Assembly (NCBI RefSeq): GCF_019754935.1
Contig: NZ_JAGSOA010000001.1
Coordinates: forward strand, 1,468,226 to 1,532,225
Origin: Corynebacterium parakroppenstedtii
Lineage (GTDB): Bacteria; Actinomycetota; Actinomycetes; Mycobacteriales; Mycobacteriaceae
Direction of reading: 5' to 3'
DNA: 64,000 bases
Shown here: positions 53,847-63,709 of the stretch, in pieces
Layout of the letters: each line of letters begins with the position of its first letter
Numbering within the stretch: position 1 is the first letter of the stretch
The notes under the pieces: generated by a model
The model's database searches: none
Told to the model about the DNA's origin: nothing
What the model saw: the letters and a program-made list of their open reading frames with translations, nothing else
Translations under genes and position numbers: made by a program

Positions 53847-56800
53847 CTAGGCGGACGACCCCTGGTCTTTGTAATTCATCGGGCCAGGGTTCCACAGACC
53901 GGAACGAGTTTCGGTCTTTTCGGTAATATGTCCGGGTTTAATCTCTTTCTTCTTTGAATTGGCAGGTGGTAGGAGTAGGTCGAGTTCACCCCAGTCACGT
54001 CCCCAGTCATCCCTGAAGTAGGTGGGTAGAGCCATGGGGACTGTGGTTGTTTCGACCAGGCCGAGGGATCCGCCTCCGCTGTAGTCCATCCATCCGCTGT
54101 TGGCGCGTTGCGAGTCATAGCTGGGCGCTATTCGGTACTTCGGCAGCTCTGCCACGCCTGCCCAGTGATCATATTGACGCTGGCAGGGGAACTGCAGCGG
54201 TGTCTCCCATTCAAGGAACACCGGGTCCTTGCGGCCCACATAGGAATTGAGGGTCTCAAGCTGCGGCATCCGTGGCGGCGTGAACGCTAACCAGTCCCGC
54301 CGCGCTAACTCTTTATCTTTAGCGTGCAGACGGAGCACATTGGCGTCCTCGGGGATATCAGAAGTGAGGAACCGGAGGTTTCGCCACATGGGTGCGGGAC
54401 CGGGATCAATGGGGAGGAGTTCACCCGTGTTGGTGACTTTGCCACTGTCATCTCTGTGGCCGTACTCCAGCACCAAATCGAGGCCCGGCTGGACAACTCC
54501 ATTGCTGTCGATGTGCTTAATAGATCCCGCAGCCGACACCACGATCAGTGGTGATGTGCGCTGGTCCAGCTTGTACCACGACGTCTTAGTCTCGGCAGGT
54601 ACCTGAATGCCGCTGCTGTACGAGCCGACAACCGGCACTTTCTTGGGGTTAAGCCCGAACGGAAGCGCAGCCGCAGAATCGTTAATCCCGCGCGTGTGCT
54701 GGGTACCACCCTTTGTTCCAGCGGAGCTCGTGGAGCTCGAACTCGAATTGCTCGTTCCCCGGGCATTCGCTTTTTCAGAGTCACCGGCCCCGGCTTCCCC
54801 ACGGTTCGTCCCTAATGTTTGTGACCCGCTGGTCGAGTTGTTCGTGCTCTGGTCAGAACTATCCGTATCGGACGAGTCGTTAGTCGAGTTCCGCGACTTG
54901 TTGTTCTCCGCCCTTTCTTGTTCCGCAGCATCAACAGTGTCGACCGTGTTGAAGTCGATGTCAGGGTAGATGGCTGCCGGGATATTATTCGCGCCGAAGT
55001 TTTGGTTGTTATCGGCGGTCAACGAATCCTTAAACTTGCTGCCGTCGGCAGTCGAGAGCATATTGCTCGACGGGTGCTTTTCCACCTCAACATAATCTGC
55101 CATTTGACAGGTTTTCCCTGCTAGAGTGCGGATATTTCCTAGCCCGACGGAGTACGCGGGGTATTGCTTAATAAACGCTTTCCCCATGGCTGCACAGTTA
55201 AAGACGACGACGAGCGCGCAGAGAACAGCAATGGGTGACGACGTCAAAGCAGCGAACCGTTGTGCCCGCGCGCGTTCACGCTTTTCCAGCGCTTCGCTCT
55301 CTGAATTGGTTTCGGCCAGCGTCTCCTGGATGTCCAACCGGAAGGATTGGATAACTCCCCACACCATGATGAGCAGCGCGATGGCCAACACAATGGTGGA
55401 CACTTGGGTGTCTTTGATCGAGATGGGTTTGTCGTACCACGGGACCCCGAGCGAGGAGACATACCACCAGCCGTTAATACCTGCCAGCGCGAGAGCTCCC
55501 AGGAAAATGGTGACACCGAGGTAGAGGAACCGGTTACGGACGGATCGCGCGGCAAACTGTGACGCGGCAACCGAGGCTAGAGCGGCAACAGCAGCTCCCA
55601 CACCTGCGTAGACACCGAAGTGGTGGGTCCATTTCGTCGGCGTGAATGCCATGAAGAACGCCGTTCCGATAACGACGAGGACGAGCCGCTGCGTTGGCCC
55701 AGGCCGCGCGCCCAGCACGGTTTTGTGACGCAACATGGCGGCGAGCACGGTGCCCAGTGCCAGAATCACCATGAAGATGGGGAATCGGCGGGCGAAGGAC
55801 CCGTTTTCCGTCGCGGAGAAGAGTGCTTCGTAACGGACCGACTCCTCGTACCAGTGAAGTGATGGGCCGATAAATCCGCGCAGCTTGATCGACTGCATCA
55901 CGGTGGAGAGAGTTTGATCCCCAAAAACGGCGACGAGGATCGCGGTGCCCACTGCGAGGAATGGCGCGAGTAGCGCTGTAACCGCTCCAACAACCGCTTT
56001 CTTGCTTGAGGATTTCGGGGTGCCCAGCGCGTCAAGACGATGGATGACGATCCGGAAAATGCCGGACAGTGCCGCCAAGAGTGCAGCGACAGCCATGAGT
56101 CCGGTTGGGCCCGCCGCGAGCGATATCGACGCCACGATGACGGCGAGAGCTGCCGGAGCCAGTCGGTCCGTGCAGATGGCCCGTTCCAGAAGGACCCATG
56201 TCAAGATCGCGCCGAGGGCGATGACCGGCTCGGGGCGCAGGCCGTTGTTGTAGGCCATCCAGACGGCGAGGAACACGAAGCCCGCGGTCCAGTAGGGGAC
56301 TTTTCGTCTGGCGATTTCTGGGCCGAAGCGTGGGATGACACACCGTGAGAGAAGGAACCAGGTGAGGAATGCGGCGATGATTTCGGGCAGCCGCATCCAC
56401 GTGGATGTCGTCCCGGCCCGTGCCATGAGACCGAGGAGGTCATAGTAGGGGGCGCCGAAGGGAGATTCAGGTACGCCAAACCACCTGTAGTAGTTGGCCA
56501 TGTAGCCTGAGTGTTTGGATGCCCTCGCCATCGTGAGCAGGTAGCCGTCGTCCGACGTATTCGCACCGAAGAAGTACCAGTAGATCAGTACGGTGCTGAC
56601 TATGCCGTCGAGGGTGGTGAACTTCTTCCAGTTCTCCGGTAGCAGCGGTACACGGTGGCGTGGGCCGACCTTGTCTAATCTCCAGAGCGCGACAAGGGAG
56701 ACCAGTGCCAAGACGAGTCCCGCAATCATCACGACGTATTTCACCAGGGTCGGCCGCGACGTAAACCGCGAGTCGATAGTTGCGTGCGCCTGGAACCCGG

Positions 56801-57467
56801 CGTTAATGGCGTCGTCTTTGGCGCTCGACGAGACCTCGGTATAGACACCGGTCATCTGTGGGCGCCTGTCTCCTTCGACAGTCGCCGAGAGTTTTTTCCC
56901 ACTCTTGTCGGTCTGACCAGGCACATCAATGGTGGTCGACGTTGCGTCGGAGTGAACCTTGAGTGTGGCGTCGTCGGGCAGTGAGTCAAGCGTCGAGTTC
57001 GTGATCTGAAGAATGACCTGGCTGCGGTTGATGACGTCGACACCGTCGTCAGTGGCGCGAACAATGAGCCCTCGGGACGCGACGAATCGTGAATCGTGCG
57101 GGAGGGTGGAGAGGAGGTCGGTCTGGTTGTCGTTGAGGTTGTCAACCAGGGAAAGTGGGACCGTGAAGTCGAGCGACTCGGGGGAATAAGAAATCAGGGG
57201 TGCGACAACGGAATTGATGTTGTCGTTTTGGGGCCAATCAATGGACGATTGCGTCTGTTTGACGGGCAGGAGGGGAGTGAGAATGAACAACAGGAAGGCG
57301 GCAATACCGGTGACCGCCGCCACCATTTTGGTACACCGAATGCGGGAGTCTCCGCCCGAGCCTTCTTTACGTGGCTGCTGTGGGGCGGGACTGCTTCCTT
57401 TATTGCCGTCAGTTTTCACCCGTGACACGTGTTGGAAGTCTACGTCACGTTCCTGTGAGGAGACCAT
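53847..57467 (-). CDS. emb: Arabinosyltransferase, Emb family
   Basis: 1206 residues, a GT-C enzyme that builds the arabinan of arabinogalactan/lipoarabinomannan from decaprenylphosphoryl arabinose and is the ethambutol target family. The first helix is at about 50-70, then the N-terminal jelly-roll. The DD active-site loop is TSDDGYLLTMARA (after helix 3), with PESPFGAPYYDLLGLMA. About thirteen helices run to residue 790, followed by the C-terminal carbohydrate-binding domains. A Ser/Asn/Thr-rich insert of roughly 75 residues (about 855-935) interrupts the first C-terminal module and explains the extra length. A single emb gene with aftA behind it matches corynebacteria. Confidence 0.95.
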   Translation of the reverse strand: MVSSQERDVDFQHVSRVKTDGNKGSSPAPQQPRKEGSGGDSRIRCTKMVAAVTGIAAFLLFILTPLLPVKQTQSSIDWPQNDNINSVVAPLISYSPESLDFTVPLSLVDNLNDNQTDLLSTLPHDSRFVASRGLIVRATDDGVDVINRSQVILQITNSTLDSLPDDATLKVHSDATSTTIDVPGQTDKSGKKLSATVEGDRRPQMTGVYTEVSSSAKDDAINAGFQAHATIDSRFTSRPTLVKYVVMIAGLVLALVSLVALWRLDKVGPRHRVPLLPENWKKFTTLDGIVSTVLIYWYFFGANTSDDGYLLTMARASKHSGYMANYYRWFGVPESPFGAPYYDLLGLMARAGTTSTWMRLPEIIAAFLTWFLLSRCVIPRFGPEIARRKVPYWTAGFVFLAVWMAYNNGLRPEPVIALGAILTWVLLERAICTDRLAPAALAVIVASISLAAGPTGLMAVAALLAALSGIFRIVIHRLDALGTPKSSSKKAVVGAVTALLAPFLAVGTAILVAVFGDQTLSTVMQSIKLRGFIGPSLHWYEESVRYEALFSATENGSFARRFPIFMVILALGTVLAAMLRHKTVLGARPGPTQRLVLVVIGTAFFMAFTPTKWTHHFGVYAGVGAAVAALASVAASQFAARSVRNRFLYLGVTIFLGALALAGINGWWYVSSLGVPWYDKPISIKDTQVSTIVLAIALLIMVWGVIQSFRLDIQETLAETNSESEALEKRERARAQRFAALTSSPIAVLCALVVVFNCAAMGKAFIKQYPAYSVGLGNIRTLAGKTCQMADYVEVEKHPSSNMLSTADGSKFKDSLTADNNQNFGANNIPAAIYPDIDFNTVDTVDAAEQERAENNKSRNSTNDSSDTDSSDQSTNNSTSGSQTLGTNRGEAGAGDSEKANARGTSNSSSSSTSSAGTKGGTQHTRGINDSAAALPFGLNPKKVPVVGSYSSGIQVPAETKTSWYKLDQRTSPLIVVSAAGSIKHIDSNGVVQPGLDLVLEYGHRDDSGKVTNTGELLPIDPGPAPMWRNLRFLTSDIPEDANVLRLHAKDKELARRDWLAFTPPRMPQLETLNSYVGRKDPVFLEWETPLQFPCQRQYDHWAGVAELPKYRIAPSYDSQRANSGWMDYSGGGSLGLVETTTVPMALPTYFRDDWGRDWGELDLLLPPANSKKKEIKPGHITEKTETRSGLWNPGPMNYKDQGSSA

Positions 57468-57488
57468 TCTGGTTACATCACCTGAAAT

Positions 57489-59630
57489 TTATTGGGGCCT
57501 AACAGCGACGACGAATGGTCCGACTTGTGTCACTGTCCAGTCGCTGAATGCCTTGGGGTGGAAGTGCATGGAGCGGAAATGCACGTTGGGGTCGCTGGGG
57601 TACACGTCATCGGCGACGTTCAATGCCCAGTCGTCATCGTCGACGGAGCCACGGAAGAGGATGGCGTCGGGTTTCCTCCAGGGCATGTCGTCCATGGCGG
57701 AGTTGAGTTCCTCGGGTGTTTCGGCCTCTGACCACTTCTCGATGGCAGCGTTTCGTTGTTCGAATTCGCCGAGCGGGTTGGCGTAGTGGGCGGTGAGCGC
57801 TTGGAACTCGAGGTAGGGATGGTACGCCATGAAGGCTTGTTCGTCGGCAAGAAGAACAGTGTCGGTGGGTTCGCGCCCGATGGTGTCCACGACTTTCTGG
57901 TAGTAGGTGCCAGAATCTGCCGGGATTCCGTCGTTGCGATGTCCGTCGCCGTCGGTGTCGGAGTAGGCGGAATTGATCGAATGGGAGATGGACCAGGGGA
58001 TTGTCGCTGCGAATTCGGTGGCCACAATCCCGACGAGCACGCCGACGACTAGTGTGATGGTGGGTGCCGCGGTGGCAAACCGTTCGGGGTAGAGAGCAGG
58101 TATCCCGTGTGCGAGGGCGTCACGGAGTCCGAGTACACCGGCGGTAGCGAGCAGCATGGTGATGGGTGGCTCCAAGCGGAATCCCAGTAGCGTCGTCCCG
58201 TGGAGTGTGGCGGCCATGGACAGCAGCACCCAGGCGTAGTAGGTCAGCACGGCGATGGCGATCGGCATGGCAATGGGATGGGTGAATCGCACAATGAGCC
58301 AGATGACTCCGATGAGGCAGAGGAACCCCAAAACGGTCATGTGGAACATGGGCGTGGGGATTTGTGTCCCATCGGCAGGGAGATAGTGCTGTGCTGTATC
58401 CGTGCTCCCATGTGGTTTGGTCAGCAGGTCCTTGATGTAGGGAGCCCAGACCGTTGCTGCGATCAGCAGGGAACCGATGCCAATTCCGGCGAGCCGGATG
58501 ATCGGTAAGAGCGATTTCCGACGGATGGCGATGACGAGCCCAATGACGACGATGGCGAGGACATTAACACCAGTGAACAGGGTGTAAAGCGTTGCCGATG
58601 AACCGAGGAAGATAGCTGTTGCGAGGGCTGACCAGCGGGCTCCGTTGATGGCTCGCCATGCAAAAACAGCTGCGGCGGGGATCCCCATGCCGACAATGGC
58701 CGCGTAGGGCTCAAATGATGACAGGGAGAGCATGATGGCCGTGGTGGTGAGCGCAATGGTGGTGGCGAGCGGCAGGCTGCCGGTAATGCGTTGCCATACG
58801 GGTACGAGCATGCACGCTGCTGCGCTGAGCGTGATGATGGCCCATGGTTGGAATGCGGCCCATCCGGCGAGACCGGTGTAGTGGGCGAACCGCCCGCCGG
58901 TCATGAACCAGCCGGCGGGATAGAAGGTGGGAATGTCCGGGTAGGCCATGTCATGAAGGCCAAATTGTGCGGTCATCCGGGTGAGGAATTGGGTCCGAAA
59001 TGCCTGATCTACGGAGATTCCGTCGAGGTACAGGCGGGTCGCGGACAGGGGGATAGTGAGCACCGTGCCTACTAGTCCGGCGGGAGACATGTAGGTGATG
59101 ATGTATGTCAACCAGACCCGCCATCGCGGACGACGCACAGCGGGGGAGGGGGCTCCATTTTTTTCACCGGAGTTTTTTGCACCGGTGTCCTTTCCGACAC
59201 TGCCATGTCCGGCTTGTTTTTCGTCGCGAACCCACCAAATGAGGAGGGCGGCAACGACGACAATGAGAATGGCCGAGGTCAGTGTGGAGAGCGCCTTGAG
59301 AACGTTGGAGTTGCTAAAAGCCGGATAGTGCGTGGTTTTCATGAGGCGCCAGAAAACCAGCGACATGGTCGCGCCCCCAGCCACCGCCAGGGCCATGTTT
59401 ATGATGGTTCGCCTGAGCCCAATGTGGTCGGCGGTGCGGCTTGTAGCAGGCAGAACGGGATCTGCGGGTGCGGCTGCGTCGGCGTTATCGACACTGTCCG
59501 CGTCATGGGTTGTCGTGGTGGAATCCGCAACTGGTGTGGATGCTGGATCCTTGTGCGACGTATCGCTCCCCTTTTTCGATGCCATGGGGTAGATCATGGC
59601 ATATCGGTGGGACAGAGGGGATATTGCCAT
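57489..59630 (-). CDS. aftA: Galactan arabinofuranosyltransferase AftA
   Basis: 713 residues with about eleven to thirteen membrane helices. A large central portion resembles AftA (YPDIPTFYPAGWFMTGGRFAHYTGLAGW, with the Asp in the first loop). A C-terminal extracytoplasmic domain follows (about 560-713, including DTVLLADEQAFMAYHPYLEFQ). It adds the first arabinose to galactan, the step before Emb. It lies 21 bases upstream of emb on the same strand, so the two are co-transcribed. The first about 70 residues are disordered. GGAGGGG sits very close to ATG 59630, and ATG 59585 is an alternative start. Confidence 0.9.
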   Translation of the reverse strand: MAISPLSHRYAMIYPMASKKGSDTSHKDPASTPVADSTTTTHDADSVDNADAAAPADPVLPATSRTADHIGLRRTIINMALAVAGGATMSLVFWRLMKTTHYPAFSNSNVLKALSTLTSAILIVVVAALLIWWVRDEKQAGHGSVGKDTGAKNSGEKNGAPSPAVRRPRWRVWLTYIITYMSPAGLVGTVLTIPLSATRLYLDGISVDQAFRTQFLTRMTAQFGLHDMAYPDIPTFYPAGWFMTGGRFAHYTGLAGWAAFQPWAIITLSAAACMLVPVWQRITGSLPLATTIALTTTAIMLSLSSFEPYAAIVGMGIPAAAVFAWRAINGARWSALATAIFLGSSATLYTLFTGVNVLAIVVIGLVIAIRRKSLLPIIRLAGIGIGSLLIAATVWAPYIKDLLTKPHGSTDTAQHYLPADGTQIPTPMFHMTVLGFLCLIGVIWLIVRFTHPIAMPIAIAVLTYYAWVLLSMAATLHGTTLLGFRLEPPITMLLATAGVLGLRDALAHGIPALYPERFATAAPTITLVVGVLVGIVATEFAATIPWSISHSINSAYSDTDGDGHRNDGIPADSGTYYQKVVDTIGREPTDTVLLADEQAFMAYHPYLEFQALTAHYANPLGEFEQRNAAIEKWSEAETPEELNSAMDDMPWRKPDAILFRGSVDDDDWALNVADDVYPSDPNVHFRSMHFHPKAFSDWTVTQVGPFVVAVRPQ

Positions 59631-59648
59631 GCCCCTCCGTGGCAGCGG

Positions 59649-61628
59649 TTAGTCGTCGCCAGTGATCAGGATCGCGCGGATCCCGGTGTGAAACCCGTCG
59701 CGCAGGCTAACGCGCTGCGATTCGCTCAGCGTGTATTCGTGCAACGATTCGCACGCGAATTGCAGGAGCGGGCGATCCACATTCGGCGGGAGCCCTCCGC
59801 CGGAGAGAACGTGCGCACTGTCACGTTGTTCCTCGGTCGCGACGTGGTGGAACCACCAGGTCGCATACTGTTGGCCGACGTCAAACGGGGTTTGGAATCC
59901 CGTGGTCGTCCAGATCTCGTTGGGCAGTGGCACGTATCGCGATCGGAGCTTCCGCCGTGGTGCCATCATCGATGGTTTCGGCGCGGGCTTCGGCTGTGGC
60001 GTGCGCGTTGCAGCCTCGGGAGCGCTGCCGTTGCCTGAGTCATCGTTCGAGTCATCGCCCGACGCAGTCCCGTCGGTATTCTCAGCCGAACTCCCATCCG
60101 ATGCTTGCTGTGATGCCGCAAGTTGCGCTGCTTGATGGCGCGCAGCAACACTCCCCGGGGTCGCCACAGTGGTCGGCCGATCCGTCGATCGCGGATCCTC
60201 GGGCTTCCTGTCGTCCTTCGGCGCCGGGTTATCGGCCGCCTCCGTCGTGGAGCCTTCATTCGCCGCCAGAGCTCCCCCGACTGCTTCAGCCGGTTGAGTG
60301 GTTCGTTGCTTGCCGACGCTGGACTCCGGAATCCTCGTCGCGGGTGATCCTCCCGACGGCGAATGTTCCGTTTGCCCTGGTACCGCCTGGTCAGCATCCG
60401 TCGGGCGAGTTTGCGCCGTCGTGGTGCTGGCCTCGGGTCCGCGGTTCCCATCTCGGTTCCCATCGCGATCCCCACTGTGCCGACGATCCGCTGCGTTAGC
60501 GCTCCGTCGGGCGCAGGCCATCATGTCGGCCGGAGTAGGACGTGATGGAGCTGACTCCGCTGAGTGAGATTCGCGGGTGGACGTTGATTGCCCCCCGTGC
60601 TCACCATCGGCGGCATTGTTGTTTCCGCGGACGCGCCGGGATGCCCACGTGTCGTCGCTGGTGTTCCCGGGTTGGCCGGCCGCTCCATGTCGATCCGCCT
60701 CATGAGCGTTGGCCTCATGGGCATGGGTGGAGTCTGCATGTGAGGAGTGGTCGTCGCCACCCTTGTTTTGCGTCAGCTGACCGTTGTCGACGCTGGTCCC
60801 AGCTGTGGACGTTGTCCGCTTGCCAGCCGATGAGGCAGCGGAATCAATAGCACCGGCTCCACCACCGGACGTACCACCAACAGAAGCGCCCGAAGCGCCA
60901 CCCTCGGAACAGTCACCACCGGACTTACCACCATCAGAAGCACCATCGCCCGGGGCGGTCTTGTCAGAAGAAGCATCCCCAGAGCCTGCGCCACTGGAGG
61001 CCTCATTTTCCGCTGTTTGTCCGTCGACAATGGGATCCTGCGCCTCCAGCGGACGCGGGGGAATCGACGGCGGAATGGGCCCCTCGAGCGGCTGGATCTG
61101 CATGGTATCGGCGAAGTCTTCGCGCGGATCTAGCACGGTGATCGAATCGCATTTGTGCCGGAGCGCATTGGACATCGAGTCCCAGCTGAACCCGTAGAGG
61201 TGGACTCGCACTCCCATCGCGGACGCTTCGACAACACCGGGGATCATGTCTTGGTCGCCGGACACAAGCACCATGTCGGAGCACTGTTGGCGGACCGCCG
61301 CCAGAATCATATCGGCAACGAGCCTGGTATCAACCGCTTTTTGTGTGCGCCGTTGCCCAGTCTCGATCAGCAGTCCCGCACGCAGCTGAACCCCGTCGAC
61401 TGTCCGGAGTGCGCGTTGGTACCGGTGAGGCCCGGAATCCGGGATGCCGTCGTACCAGTTTTGTCGCTGCACAGGCTGGCCAACATGTTGCGTAATCATT
61501 CGGTCGAGCACTGAACAGACTTCGGGTAGATCAATTTCGAGCTGTGTTCGGGCACCTTCCTCCCATGAGTTGTAAAAGCTTGCTAGAAGATAAGAGGTAT
61601 CGACGAAAACTAAGGTGCGTTCGAGCAT
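59649..61628 (-). CDS. NYN domain (LabA/DUF88-like) protein with long low-complexity centre
   Basis: 659 residues. The N-terminal NYN/PIN-like nuclease fold covers about residues 1-190: VFVDTSYLLASFYN (first Asp), QKAVDTRLVADMILAA and MVLVSGDQDMIPGVVEASAMGVRVHLYG (acidic metal-binding set). Residues about 195-545 are Ser/Gly/Asp/Thr/Ala-rich and disordered. The last about 110 residues form a separate conserved-looking domain (RSRYVPLPNEIWTTTGFQ, ATWWFHHVATEEQ, GIRAILITGDD). Probably an RNA-acting protein; the target is unknown. Confidence 0.85.
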   Translation of the reverse strand: MLERTLVFVDTSYLLASFYNSWEEGARTQLEIDLPEVCSVLDRMITQHVGQPVQRQNWYDGIPDSGPHRYQRALRTVDGVQLRAGLLIETGQRRTQKAVDTRLVADMILAAVRQQCSDMVLVSGDQDMIPGVVEASAMGVRVHLYGFSWDSMSNALRHKCDSITVLDPREDFADTMQIQPLEGPIPPSIPPRPLEAQDPIVDGQTAENEASSGAGSGDASSDKTAPGDGASDGGKSGGDCSEGGASGASVGGTSGGGAGAIDSAASSAGKRTTSTAGTSVDNGQLTQNKGGDDHSSHADSTHAHEANAHEADRHGAAGQPGNTSDDTWASRRVRGNNNAADGEHGGQSTSTRESHSAESAPSRPTPADMMACARRSANAADRRHSGDRDGNRDGNRGPEASTTTAQTRPTDADQAVPGQTEHSPSGGSPATRIPESSVGKQRTTQPAEAVGGALAANEGSTTEAADNPAPKDDRKPEDPRSTDRPTTVATPGSVAARHQAAQLAASQQASDGSSAENTDGTASGDDSNDDSGNGSAPEAATRTPQPKPAPKPSMMAPRRKLRSRYVPLPNEIWTTTGFQTPFDVGQQYATWWFHHVATEEQRDSAHVLSGGGLPPNVDRPLLQFACESLHEYTLSESQRVSLRDGFHTGIRAILITGDD

Positions 61629-61884
61629 CGTTCACGGTTTCCTAACTAAAATTTTATCTAACTTTTTGTAAAAGGTTCTGGGGTTCAGGTTAGCGATTTC
61701 TAGTCACTAACGCCGACTCACGCGCCCGCATTCTAGTGCATTTTGCGGGGAGCTCCCACTGTATTGGTTCCCCCAACTATTCAATAGTAGTTCGCTATGT
61801 ATCACCTTAACGGGGGCTTGTCGACGCTCAATGTCGGGTTTCACCGCGCGCCCGTAGTGGACAAGGTGGTAAAGAGTAGAGGGT

Positions 61885-62805
61885 ATGGACTTGCATTCGA
61901 CGGATCCGACGGCAGATCCGCGCGACCGCTCTGCCGCTGCGCGCGATCGTCCTGCTGAAGAGTGTGATCGTTCTGCTGGAGAGTGGCGGGGATGGGATCC
62001 CGCCGACGCTCCAATCGCGTGGATGCGGAAAGCTACGGTGGTGGAGGCCCGCCGTGTGTGGTCCGCGCCGTGGAGGACTCGACGTCGTAAGGACGCCTCG
62101 GTTCTTGTGCGTGATTGCAACTTAGCGCTGCACGAGGGTTTGATTTATTCATTCGTGGGGGATGCTGCCGCTGAATCCACTGGTAGCCGGACCGCCACCG
62201 CTACCGCCGCTGCCACTTCTACCGCCGCTGCCACTCCGAACGTAGCTACTCCTAGCCCGTCGGCGTCGGCGGCCAGTATTTTGCAGGTTCTCGCTGGTCA
62301 AGAGCGCATTTCGGGCGGAATCGTCTCCGTGTTTGGCGAGTCCCCCTACGACAACGCCCGCACAATGGACAGCACCGTCCTGGCCGGGGTGTCGGTTCGG
62401 TACCCCGCCCAGTGGCGTGCTGACCGGGTGCTTCGCACTGCCGCCCGTCGTTACCCAAACTGGGACGACGATTACGCGGAAATGGTGTCTCGCGCTTTCC
62501 AGCTGGATCTCTCTACCAAGGTCAATCACTTATCGACGCAGGCCAGGACGCTGTTGGGGGCGGTCGTGGCGGTGGCGGCGCGTGCGCCGTTGACGTTATG
62601 GGATAGGCCGTGCGAGGGGCTGAACCCGGAACGTCGGAAGTTAGTGATGCAGACTCTCGTGGCTGATTGCGCTGCACACCCGAGGACTGTGGTCATGAAT
62701 CAGGCAGATCGTGGCGCCGACAACCTGGTGCACGCCTCCGCGGATCGCCTCCTTGTCGTCTCTGGCGGCACGATTGTCGGGGATTTTCCAACGGATGACG
62801 CGTAG
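61885..62805 (+). CDS. Degenerate ABC-type ATPase-like protein
   Basis: 306 residues. Strand and helix order follow ABC ATPases of the YtrB/GntR-associated type: LHEGLIYSFVGD, ILQVLAGQERISGGIVSVFGESPYDN, RYPNWDDDYAEMVSRAFQLD, then ARAPLTLWDRPCEGLNPERRKLVMQTL. But the Walker A loop is replaced by about 40 Ala/Thr/Ser/Pro residues (about 95-133) with no GKS/T. The signature reads HLSTQARTLLG, and the Walker B catalytic Glu is Arg (WDRP). The frame is intact, so it is probably a non-hydrolysing regulatory partner of the next gene rather than an active ATPase. The first 40 residues are charged and disordered. Confidence 0.7.
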   Translation: MDLHSTDPTADPRDRSAAARDRPAEECDRSAGEWRGWDPADAPIAWMRKATVVEARRVWSAPWRTRRRKDASVLVRDCNLALHEGLIYSFVGDAAAESTGSRTATATAAATSTAAATPNVATPSPSASAASILQVLAGQERISGGIVSVFGESPYDNARTMDSTVLAGVSVRYPAQWRADRVLRTAARRYPNWDDDYAEMVSRAFQLDLSTKVNHLSTQARTLLGAVVAVAARAPLTLWDRPCEGLNPERRKLVMQTLVADCAAHPRTVVMNQADRGADNLVHASADRLLVVSGGTIVGDFPTDDA

Positions 62806-62815
62806 GGGGTGTGTG

Positions 62816-63709
62816 ATGCAGGTTCTTGACCGTTTGTCCTTGGCCGATGTGTCAACAGGTACCCGATGGTTAGTGGACCTGATGGTTGTCCTGGCGTTAT
62901 GGATGGATGCGTCGCAGCCCGTGTTCGGTGCGGCGACGGCGATGGTGTGGTGCATCGTCACGCCGTATGGGAATCCGCGCTTGTTGGCTTATCGAGCGTT
63001 CGGCCTGACCATTGTTCGCTATGTTCGCGATTATGTTCTGATCGCCGTGGCCCGTTCAGTGGCGTTAGTCCTGGTTGGTGGTCTGATCGGTGTCCTCGTC
63101 CGACGCGGCATCGCAGGATGGAGTTTGCCGCCCTTTCTCGGTTCTTCCCGTGCGGAATCTGTGACTCCATTTATCGTGTATCTGCTGGTCGTGGCCTTTG
63201 CCGGCGTTGTGCTCGGGCTCGGTTTTAACGCATTTGCGGGGTCGCGAACGATGTCGCTGCGGCAGTATTCCGGGCTCGGTGGCGCCCAGAAGTTTGAGGG
63301 CGACCATTATGCAGAATCGACATTTGTAAGCGAAGGCGCCGGATTGTCGGATCTAATGGTGGAGCTGTGCGGTGGACGTTCTTCGGCAGAAACGCCCCGT
63401 ACAGAGGAAGAACAGCACAACTTGACCTGGCACTTCCTACCTACCCGCGAAACGTGGTGGAAAGTTTTCGCTGTAGCCCTGCTTCTATGTGGCATTAGTT
63501 TCTCGACTAGCTCGATGATCACTCTCGTTGTGGGCCTGCTGGTGACCTGCGCACTTGTGGGCTTTGTGCTTGTCGCCATTGCCCGGAACGCGAGTAGTTT
63601 CGGCGTCCCGCGAGCCATTATGTGGCGAAAGAACTCAGTTCTCGCTCTAGGCCAAGCCGCATGGATAGCTGTCCTGTTCATCATCACCGCTGTGTCGATT
63701 GCAAGCTAA
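62816..63709 (+). CDS. Membrane permease-like protein paired with the ABC-like gene
   Basis: 297 residues from ATG 62816, with AGGGGG seven bases upstream and the ABC-like stop 10 bases before. Six hydrophobic segments are visible (about 15-32, 35-55, 75-97, 118-140, 215-235 and 240-262, with a last one near 275-295). The loop between the fourth and fifth is polar and contains GLSDLMVELCGGRSSAETPRTEEEQ. No named family was recognised. Gene order ATPase-permease resembles YtrB/C-type transporters. Confidence 0.72.
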   Translation: MQVLDRLSLADVSTGTRWLVDLMVVLALWMDASQPVFGAATAMVWCIVTPYGNPRLLAYRAFGLTIVRYVRDYVLIAVARSVALVLVGGLIGVLVRRGIAGWSLPPFLGSSRAESVTPFIVYLLVVAFAGVVLGLGFNAFAGSRTMSLRQYSGLGGAQKFEGDHYAESTFVSEGAGLSDLMVELCGGRSSAETPRTEEEQHNLTWHFLPTRETWWKVFAVALLLCGISFSTSSMITLVVGLLVTCALVGFVLVAIARNASSFGVPRAIMWRKNSVLALGQAAWIAVLFIITAVSIAS

